From NCBI RefSeq assembly GCF_040869045.1, contig NC_090319.1, positions 389,313,601 through 389,377,600 on the forward strand: a stretch of DNA of 64,000 nt, given 5' to 3'. The stretch's first letter is position 1. The number at the start of each line of letters is the position of its first letter. The position numbers and the translations under genes were made by a program. Source of the stretch: Eurosta solidaginis (taxonomy: Eukaryota > Arthropoda > Insecta > Diptera > Tephritidae). Below are positions 55,827 to 64,000 of the stretch, in pieces. The notes under the pieces were generated by a model that did no database searches, was not told the DNA's origin, and saw only the letters and a program-made list of their open reading frames with translations.

Positions 55827-57500
55827 AAAATAATGTGTCCACAGTGTTGTGCGCACTTTTCAAAGTAATGACATGTCCACTTTAACATTATTTATATTAC
55901 ATTTAAATACAGAATTTTTTAATTCGGGATTCTGAGAAGCAGAATTTTAAAAAATCAGGATTTTAAAAAAGTAGGATTTTAAAAAAACAGGATTTTAAAA
56001 AAACAGGACTTTAAAAAGCAGGACTTTAAAAAATCAGGATTTTAAAAAAGCAGGACTTTAAAAAAGCAGGATTTAAAAAAAACAGGATTTTAAAAAACCA
56101 GGATTTTAAAAAGCAGGACTTTATAAAATCAGGATTTTAAAAAAGCAGGACTTTAAAAAAGCAGGATTTAAAAAAAAACAGGATTTTAAAAAGCAGGATT
56201 TTTCTTTCGGGATTTTGCAAAAACAGGATTTCTTTACAAACCCCCCTGCTGGTACATACGTGTTATTATTCGTATACCAGTTGTTGTATGCACAGTTTAT
56301 AAAAATTTGTATTACCTTTTAAAAGCTTTAAACCGTTTTGGAATTTCTCAATTCGTTCTTGAGATATATATGATTAAGTGGACCCAATTTTTTTTTTTTT
56401 GAAAAACGGTAATTCGTAGATATCTCAAAAACGTTACCACAGAATTAAAAATAACCTTGATTTTCGGAATCAGGGGGTGACTTTACATAGGAATTTCATA
56501 ATGGCGCCTCTGATTTATTTTGGCTGTAAGCCAGTGATATCTACACATTTTATTGACACGTATTGTCGTACATAAGGGTGGTCCACGTTAAATAATCAAT
56601 TGCGGCAAAAGACAAAACAAGTTATCTCTAAGCAGAAAAATCTAATTTCATTTTTGCAATAAACTTACATACATTTACACACTCGGCGCTGAATCATCCC
56701 CCTTCTCTAATGTTCTCATATCGGCTGTTCTCACGTGTTCACTTCATTTCTCTATACTTTCCTGTAGATAAACCTTTTCTGTGTATATGAGTGTTGTTAT
56801 ATATTTGCATTCACGATGAATTTGTTACATAATTTCAGCTACCAGTAAACGTTTATATCAAAAAACTTTACAAATCTATGCAAAATTTTGTACAAATTTA
56901 AATTTATTTAGAAGTTTTTAAAAAGTTGCTTGTCCATGTTCTCCAATAATGTCATATTTGCCCGTCGGCTGCGACTTTCTGGGCAAATCACTCATTAGAC
57001 AAAAATAATCATTTTACAGCTTTCAACTTAACGGGACATTTATTAGGGATATCTATTTTCTGATAAGTATATATTTAATCATTTTGAACTTATGTTGACG
57101 CTATGGCCATTCGGTATTTCTGACATCGTCATAGAGTCAACTCATATTTTTTCAAGCGGCCAGAAGGTAACTTTTTTTCATTCCTTCGAGTATTGAAATG
57201 TTTACCACCTGTGGCCATAAGGTCAATTGAATTTATGACCGTGGACCTTATTTCATGACCCCGCATTTTTTTTTATAGAAGAAAGTCTGCAACACCCTGC
57301 ACAAATAAAACTGTCAATGATTAATACGTGTTTGGAAAGACATATGGGTGGTATTTTATTGGACGAAAATTGAATGAGCTAGTAAACTGTATTCTTAATC
57401 AGGGAACTCAAAAAAAAATGTTCGAAATGTTCGTAATATTTTCTCGAATCTTCGAATTTTTTTGAAAGCATTTTTGAGTTCGATTTGCATAGCTTCAGTT

Positions 57501-59575
57501 GTAAAATTCAAGATAATTTTTCTTAAGCTATCAAAAAAAGAAAAAAAGAGAAACTCGAAAAAAATTGCCACTGCTTTTTACGTGCTCGCTGCTGTACATA
57601 CATGTATGTATGTAAATATATGAAAGCAAACAGCTTTGAATTTCGATGTGTTCAGCACTTTATCGTAAATTAAATTGCAAATCAAATTAAGAAAATTAAA
57701 TTTTACTTATTATGTGGTGATGCTTCGCGGATTTGTTAGTTGAGGTTGCGTTTTTTTGTCATACGTGACTCGACATTCATTGTTGAGCTGATTCAAATTA
57801 CAGAGAACGACATATAACTCACAAAATGTACTTAACTGTGCAATAGCTTATTGATATATTTTGTGTAAATTGAAAAGTGCAGTAATGGCTTATTCTAATT
57901 TTCTTAAATTAACTGTTTGCTCACATACATGCCAGTTAGACATATATAAAACAAATCTGTAATGACAGAAAGCACGTTGTAAACTATTTAATTTAGGTAA
58001 TGTGCCATATCCTACATGCAAAAGCATATAAACTAGTACAAATTTTGCTCGTAATTTGTAAACAAAAAACATTAAGCCAACAAGTTTACTGAACACATTC
58101 CTCGACATAAAAATTTATGTAAAACTACTAAATACTTCCATTTAAGCTACTTTTCTCGATTCACGGTTACTTAAGTTGTTGAATTTAATTTCTTCAGCAA
58201 AGAAAAAAAAAACCAACTCCCACCATCGACGTTTAGCACTAAAGGTATGCATTTTATAATTCATATTTCTACAAAACCATTTTGATATCTACGCATCGTT
58301 TCACCTGCTGAATATTAATCGCTTGGAAATATCTTTAGCGGATGGCATTTATCAGATCGACCAAAGTCACGCAAACTATGGCGCACATCCAAGTGCAAGA
58401 ACGATGACTTCAATAATTTTGTGCTACATTCGCTCTCACTTCAACGTGTTTATGTTCGCTCAATGGTTGTCACTTTATTATGTTACACGCCCACTCCTAA
58501 ATTGTCCATTTATTGTCCCTGACATGCTTGTCGAATTCATAGTCGTCCAATAAAATTCTAACTAACGGCCGGCGCGCCACTTTCACTCTCCTTATCATCA
58601 ATTGTGTCCTGGTTCATCATTCACTGATTGTTACCCTCATCCCACCTAGTCTACGTCGTCGTTCTCTTTCGTGACCATCATGACGCTCGAATTTTGTAAA
58701 TTCACTGTTAATCCATAAATCTATCTACCGTCCACCGATTTTGTTATTTATTTGCGTTTCGTTTTTTGGTGAGTTTTCTGCTTACGGAGCGTTTAACTGA
58801 TTGCTATTCATAGCTATTTTGTGTTGTTGTTGTTGCTATTTTGTTATTGTAATGTTTTTTGTTATTACTTTATTCTTTGGTTTGTCTCCGATGAGTATTT
58901 TGTTTCTTTGTTATATTTTGGCACTTTTTTGTTGTTGTCTATTTTGTTTACTTGGGCTTAATACTTAAAACTGCAAGTACTTAGTTATTTTGATGGAGTG
59001 AAGTATTTTCAATGGCTCTACAATCTAAAACAGATGCGTGCCTATTTGTATTTTTCTTTGTTAAATATTTTATTTGTTGGGTAGGGGCGTAACTTGAGTG
59101 CATTTATTTTGGTTTTTACAACTTTGTTGATCTACAGCTGCTCTTATTCATTTCGAGTATTTTTTGTGACGTGGGAATTTTGGTGGGGCTCCAGTGTAAG
59201 CGTTCACGTTCAAATGAGGCATTTCATGCCAACTCAACCTACCAATGAATTTTCATTTTATTTGAATAGTTTTTTTCAACACGTTTACATTGGCTTCCTT
59301 TGTATGCTTGTACGTAGTCAGTTCATTATAAGCCGGTGTTAAGCTCATTAATTCATAAATATAAGTATAAACTGAACACACCATTAAACAAACATACTTA
59401 AATATGTACAACTGAGCCCGAGTTTACAAAGCTTCTCATTCGCAACGAAGAAGAACTTTACAAAAACAAATCTACATGGCACGCAAATTAATATAGAGAC
59501 AAAATGTCTCAATTGTGTTGTTAGTGTAGAAATGAGAAAAACTGAATTAAGCATGAAAACAAATACCAGCAGGAT
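57501..59575. other. Non-coding, no gene recognised
   Basis: About 2 kb without a recognisable gene. The frame at 58323-58553 and its neighbours have no domain. (TTG)n-like stretches near 58820-58930. Probably host intergenic or intronic DNA. Confidence 0.45.
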
Positions 59576-59650
59576 GGCCTAGTGGTTAAAGGCTATTGCA
59601 GTTTAACCATGTGACTCACGGTTCGAATACCGGTGAAACCTTTGATAACA
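59576..59650 (+). repeat. tRNA-like sequence, probably SINE head or tRNA pseudogene
   Basis: 'GCAGGATGGCCTAGTGGTTA' contains a perfect A box (TGGCCTAGTGG), and 'CACGGTTCGAATACCGGTG' at about 59621-59639 a good B box with a near-complete T stem. The acceptor and anticodon stems do not pair, so this is not a functional tRNA. It differs from the common SINE family of the window. The region sits between two copies of a 30-odd-base direct repeat (59326 and 59772). Confidence 0.5.
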
Positions 59651-59773
59651 TTACAAAATTGCCTGATGATGGTTACGTTGGCGGTTTTCGAAATGGGTCC
59701 ATCGCAATATGCCAGTAAATATTTCTTTCTTTTCAGTTTCTCTTAGAAAAACATAATAATTGAAATTCAATTA

Positions 59774-60244
59774 TTATAAGCCGGTGTTAAGCTCATGAAT
59801 TCTTAAATTTTTATTTCTAATTTTATGTTTATTAATTAAATGTTTTGCAAGTAGATGTGATTTTTGCATACGATATTTTACCTCTTTTGTATAATTTTCA
59901 ACATTATAAATTGGATCTATATTTTCCTCCTTTAACTCATTTGGCAAAGTACCTTTTCTACCAAATACTAATTCAAAAGGTGTTAATAGATTATCAAAAA
60001 CAGTACTTGTTGTTGTATTATGCAAAAATGTAAAATATTTTAAATAAACGTCCCATTCGTGAAATAAATCGTCAAGGTAAGCTCTTAAATATTCGTTAAA
60101 TACACGATGATTCCTTTCAATAGTACCAACAGTTTCATGATGATAAGATGTTGAAAAAGTATGCTCTATTTTCAAAAATTTAGTCAATTCCGCAAAAATT
60201 TCATTTTTAAATTCTGTACCTAAATCTGATTTAATAGATTTCAT
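59774..60244 (-). pseudogene. LTR-retrotransposon integrase, C-terminal half of catalytic core
   Basis: The frame of 156 residues starts inside the catalytic core. SDLGTEFKNEIF carries the second acidic residue (Asp), and YHHETVGTIERNHRVFNEYL the third (Glu), as in Ty3/mdg1-type DDE integrases that join LTR cDNA to the chromosome. LLTPFELVFGRKG follows, the usual end of the core. The N-terminal zinc finger and first Asp are missing upstream. The C-terminal DNA-binding part is cut short by a stop after ELNTGL. A piece of this same end (NELNTGL, stop) recurs at about 59329. Confidence 0.7.
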
Positions 60245-60255
60245 TATTCGATAAA

Positions 60256-61175
60256 TTAAAATAAAACTTTCAAAAATTGCAGATGCAACTTTTTTTGCAT
60301 TCTTATCTGGAATAGAATAGTATTACCATTGAATCTAAAATTGTTATTATATTCAAAATTATTATTACCTCTAAAATTACCGCGAAAACTATTAGATCTT
60401 ATCGGACGTGACCGATACGCTAACACCTGCCGCTCTCTTACCTCCTGTTCACACTCAATATTCAATTTAGCAAAAACATCCTTAGAATCCTTTAAAGTTG
60501 TTGATGCAAGGAAAGACTTCATCATATCTGAACGGCTGTTCAACCTACAAACAGTAACAGTTTGCTCAACCGCCATCTCATGAGCTTTTGCTGTGTCATA
60601 CCTTCAATAATCAACGAGAGTTCTAGCGAATCAGAAAGATCTTCTACTTGTTTTGAAAAATCAGCAAAATTATTATTGTTTACCCTTAAGGCTGCAATTT
60701 TACCCGCAACAACCTTTGAATTATCTTGCCTAATTCTGCTACGTAATGCATCTTTAATCTGGCTAATCGAATCTATTTGCGTTGATAGAGCTTCGCGAGC
60801 TTTGCCTTCGAGTTTCGACTTTAAAAATGCTATAAGTGTAGGAGTTAAAGATGCATCAGTTAAATCTTCTATTAAATCAATTTTATCTATAAACTAGGCG
60901 AGTGATAACGGATCACCGCTATAGTTTTTTCGAATAATCGAGGCACAAGTAATAATGAATGATTTCTTTTGCTCAAGTGTTGCCATATTTAAATCGTTAA
61001 AATTTGAAGTATTATTAGAAGTAAAGTTAGAATTAGAATTTGAAGTTACGTCAAAATTAGAAATAGAACTAGAAGATGAAGTTTGTGTAGAATGATTTGT
61101 ATTATCAAACCCTAAAAAGTCTTCAAATAAAGAACCTCTAGCAGCACTAAATTCTATTGCGGCATTTGGGATGTA
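60256..61175 (-). pseudogene. LTR-retrotransposon gag remnant
   Basis: The minus strand reads SAARGSLFEDFLGFDN, a Ser/Asn-rich stretch, MATLEQKKSFIITCASIIRK and so on to EGKAREAL, NFADFSKQVEDLSDSLELSL, SLIIEGMTQ. After a frame change near 60590 it continues MAVEQTVTVCRLNSRSDMMK, ECEQEVRERQVL and an Arg/Gly/Asn-rich tail (SFRGNFRGNNNF). This matches the capsid plus RG-rich nucleocapsid layout of mdg1-type Gag, which lacks a classic CCHC knuckle at this point. A TAG lies near 60894-60896. The 3' end runs straight into integrase because of the internal deletion. Confidence 0.6.
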
Positions 61176-62511
61176 TGTGGACTATTATAATCGCACATGT
61201 AAAAGAAAAACAAAACAAAATCAAACTGTTATATCTAAATTGAATTTTGAAACTGTAATATTGAAAGAATTTCCGTGTAATTTATTGTAAGAAAATAAAT
61301 TTGCAAAATCTAAAAATATAATTCCAAAAACCTTCATATACATATACGACTACATTTCACGAATGCACCACTTTCTATAAAACTTCTCAATTAATTATTG
61401 CACTACGGACGCACCGTTTTTAGTCAAATTGTTTATTTATTGTTGAATAATGGACGCACCATTTTTAATCAAATTTAAAATTTCGTACCCAATTGCTTTA
61501 AGGTGAATATCTCATATTCACATAACAGAATGTTTTAAAGAGTGCCAAACTCTGGCCAATTGTCACTATGCCAAACATATATTTATATAGTGTAATACAT
61601 ATATGATATAATGTAAGATTTGAATATTTAAAAAAAAAATTTTTTTTTTTTAATTTTTATTTAATCAAAGTGCGTATTGTGATACATAAATTACAATTAA
61701 AAACAAATGTTAATTAATACAAATTCATTGTAACAACAAAAACAAAAAAATATTTTTTTATAAAATTTACATATTTAACCACATATTTCGCACTATGTGC
61801 GCTTTACCAAATGCTGAATTAGTTGTTAATGTGTTGTAGCGATACAATTTTTTGTTGATACTTTTGTTGCTTTTCTGTTGTCAATGCAGAATCTGTTGCT
61901 GACCTTGTTGTGGAGATACAATTTGTTGTTGATACTTTTCATTTACATCCTTCCTTCCTTTTTCGTTTATTATCTGTTGTTGTTAATGCTCTGCTGCTTT
62001 CTTTCTCTGCTCTGCTTCTATAAGCGCACCACATTTGTTAAAACACAATATTATTTTTAGCATGTACATATGTAAATATGTAAACTTATTTTGCCACACC
62101 GCTATTATTACAAGTTACTGTTATTACGGATAAATAATGATGATAATATATATTTTAAAAATAAGTTCATTTTCTTTCTTTTTTTTATTTTTTTACGTCG
62201 TTTGAAAGTTTATTTAGTTACATATTAATTTGAACACTTTTTATTGGTAAAAGTTTTTTTTTTTTCAGTTTTATTGCATGAATATACAAACGCAAAACAA
62301 TCATGTTCAATTAACGATGATATTCAGTGTTGTACATAAAATCTTATATCACCACACCAAATGTACATTGCACATCAATTCATCATTTTACCATTTTTTA
62401 ATTTTTACATTTTTAATTCGTAAATGAATAGTTTAAAGGATCCACATATTTATATGCTTAAAAATTTCCCTTTCAAATATTTGCCATTCTTGGCCGCCCT
62501 TGTAGGGCTCC

Positions 62512-62526
62512 GGCCCACGGTCGCCA
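62512..62526 (-). promoter_or_regulatory. Primer-binding site, tRNA-Arg type
   Basis: TGGCGACCGTGGGCC on the minus strand. The first 11 bases fit the tRNA-Arg primer site of 412/mdg1 elements (TGGCGACCGTGAC-type, from memory). It lies two bases from the presumed LTR end (...TTCA at 62529), as expected. It would prime minus-strand cDNA synthesis. Confidence 0.6.
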
Positions 62527-62528
62527 TA

Positions 62529-63249
62529 TGAAGACTCCATAAAAGGAATGTCTTCTTACGTGCATTTATGCACCAATACACACACATGTAACGTTTTAAT
62601 TGAATAACACACATACACGTATTTTTAGTAAATTTTTATATTAATATTTTATTTAACAAATAAAATATGTTTTAAAATTTGTTAGTTAGTTTTTATATAA
62701 GATGGACACGCTTAATTCCGTTCGATCAAATTCAAATTCCAAAACTAATCGAATTATTTTTTCACCTCGTCTACTATGCATTTAAAAAATTCAAATATTT
62801 TCAATTGCATACTAAGCTCAATACACACAAGTGCGCAACGTAGAAGTGTATTATACCGCTTTTATGGACACTTTGTGGTTCAAATACGAACTGGCCATAC
62901 CATATTGGGCAACAAGTACTCAAAAACTACTTTTTCGAATAAGTATAATTTGGAGGCTGATCGGAATAATGAACGAAAGTGACAAAAACAAAACTCGGCA
63001 AATGACGGAAGGTTTGAGGAGTGATGTGCAGTGATAAGGCGGGTTTGGAAATAATGTTATTTTTCAAATTTCAAATAGAAAAGCGGATAGAAGAAATTAC
63101 ATTATTTCATATTTGAATACGGAAAAGTATTACTTGTGAGCAAAAGAATATGTGTCTGAAAATATATTTAATATTTGACTTTTTTGAAGAAAAGTCAACA
63201 AACAACTTCTAAAAATTGAATTTTAATATAAAAGTCAAAATTATTTTTT
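62529..63249. other. Probable 5' LTR beginning, extent unknown, then spacer
   Basis: From 62529 this should be the 5' LTR of the deleted LTR element read backwards. Without a second LTR to compare with, its far edge cannot be placed. Frames at 62776-63034 are unrecognised. Confidence 0.35.
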
Positions 63250-64000
63250 TATACTCAGTTGAGCAGAGCTCACAGAGTATATTAAGTTTGATTGGATAAC
63301 GGTTGATTGTACAGGTATAAAGGAATCGAGATAGATATATACTTGCATATATCAAAATCATCAGGATCGAAAAAAAAATTTGATTGAGCCATGTCCGTCC
63401 GTCCGTCCGTCCGTCCGCCCGTTAACACGATAACTTGAATACATTTTGAGGTATCTTAATGAAATTTGGTATGTAGGTTCCTGAGCACTCATCTCAGATC
63501 GCTATTTAAAATGAACGATATCGGACTATAACCACGCCCACTTTTTCGATATCGAAAATTTCGAAAAACCGAAAAAGTGCGGTAATTCATTACCAAAGAC
63601 AGATAAAGCAATGAAACTTGGTAGGTGGGTTGAACTTATGACGCAGTATAGAAAATAAGTAAAATTTTGGACAATGGGCGTGGAACCGCCCACTTTTAAA
63701 AGCAGGTAATTTAAAATTTTTGCAAGCTGTAATTTGGCAGTCGTTGACGATATCATGATGAAAATTGGCAGGAACGTTACTCCTATTACTATATGTACGC
63801 TTAATAAAAATTAACGAAATGGGAGAAGGACCACGCCCACTTAAAAAAAAAATTTTTTTAAAGTAAAATTTTAACAAAAAATTTAATATCTTTACAATAT
63901 ATAAGTAAATTATGTCAACATTCAACTCCAGTAATGATGTGGTGCAACAAAATACAAAAATAAAAGAAAATTTCAAAATGGGTGTGGCTCCGCCATTTTT
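63250..64000 (+). mobile_element. HINE/DINE-1-like element, family A copy 6, cut by window end
   Basis: The 5' part is collinear with copy 1, from TATACTCAGTTGAGCAGAGC and a (CCGT)n block at 63395-63420 to 'GGGTGTGGCTCCGCC'. The array and 3' end lie outside the window. Confidence 0.65.

Larger units (their letters stand above)
51085..57500. repeat. Large foldback-like structure with mirrored repeat blocks
   Basis: Four blocks occur in the same order from the outside in on both sides, inverted. They are: 'ctatgcaaa' with TTCGAA-rich sequence (51089-51175 / about 57415-57500); repeated GGTCA/TGACC phrases such as 'ataaggtcaat' (51241-51360 / about 57090-57270); a unique block from CACTGG with 'cacccctgattcc'-like sequence and 'ctcaagaacgaattgaga' (51379-51645 / 56293-56536); and tandem AAATCCTG/CAGGATTT units (about 51935-52085 / 55915-56245). 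The arms match imperfectly and the right arm is longer. Short tandem units inside long inverted arms recall Drosophila foldback (FB/Galileo-type) elements. The outer limits and the element type are inference. Confidence 0.55.
59774..62528 (-). mobile_element. Deleted mdg1/412-like LTR retrotransposon, internal part
   Basis: Minus strand: a primer-binding site at 62512-62526 (TGGCGACCGTGGGCC), the tRNA-Arg type used by the 412/mdg1 group. Then about 1.3 kb of leader, a gag remnant (60256-61175) and directly after it the second half of integrase (59774-60244). Protease, reverse transcriptase and RNase H are missing, so gag and integrase have been joined by an internal deletion of several kb. 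The sequence just right of the primer site, from 62529 (tgaagactcc...), should be the 5' LTR; its far end and a 3' LTR on the left were not found. Not functional. Confidence 0.65.

Noticed and set aside
51379..56536. A hAT- or P-type transposon ending at CACTGG/CCAGTG
   Set aside because: The inverted match does start there, but flanking 7- or 8-bp duplications are absent and mirrored blocks continue outside these points, so they are probably not the true ends.
59576..59650. Functional tRNA gene
   Set aside because: A and B boxes are good, but the acceptor stem (GCAGGAT) has no complementary partner and the anticodon stem does not pair.

Overview
This window looks like a transposon-rich intergenic or intronic stretch of a higher fly (Brachycera, most likely a tephritid fruit fly). 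The grounds are AT-rich sequence, many dispersed repeats with (CCGT)n/(ACGG)n blocks and 'CCACGCCCAC' modules of the kind seen in fly genomes, tRNA-derived SINEs, a Drosophila-mdg1/412-like LTR element with a tRNA-Arg-type primer site, and LINE debris. The species call is inference. There is no bacterial-style gene organisation, no rRNA gene, no intact tRNA gene and no CRISPR array. Most open frames are chance frames or transposon debris.

Mobile DNA from left to right. A small Helitron (1331-1973) is followed by the first of six copies of one repeat (2372-4078, 10918-13779, 20529-22161, 39570-41086, 52581-55826 reversed, 63250-end). By structure this repeat looks like a DINE-1/Helentron-associated (HINE) element: a 5' hairpin containing a subterminal inverted repeat, an internal 130-bp tandem array, the inverted partner, a 3' stem-loop and a fixed 3' end, inserted into T-rich sites. 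A diverged relative is at 8392-9538. A second relative (10145-13954) carries copy 2 nested inside it. tRNA-derived SINEs or fragments occur at 832, 5945, 14488, 14932, 16149, 16993, 26158, 37990 and 50061. LINE fragments lie at 17212, 18300, 19180, 19990, 24586 and 50550. A nearly full but broken LINE with apurinic-type endonuclease, reverse transcriptase, RNase H and a zinc-knuckle tail ends in a (TAA)n tail (33091-36650, reverse).

The most interesting element is at 42458-46269: a 3.8-kb Transib-like DNA transposon with perfect 35-bp inverted repeat cores and a broken RAG1-like transposase (43202-45347, reverse). Its ends resemble V(D)J recombination signals: a CACAGTG heptamer, a 24-bp spacer and an ACAAAA-type nonamer. 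To its right are a 1.1-kb foldback built of nested palindromes (48695-49800), a much larger foldback-like structure of about 6.4 kb (51085-57500) whose arms carry the same repeat blocks in mirror order around HINE copy 5, and a deleted Ty3/mdg1-type LTR element in which gag is joined directly to the end of integrase (59774-62528, reverse).

Possible host coding sequence is limited to the stretch 29100-33090, which has few recognisable repeats. It holds a 136-residue acidic frame with a downstream AATAAA (30692-31102) and a candidate first exon encoding a mitochondrial-presequence-like peptide followed by GTAAGT (32700-32797), just beyond a small MITE (32091-32655). Neither was recognised as a known gene. 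No operons or interacting host genes are visible.
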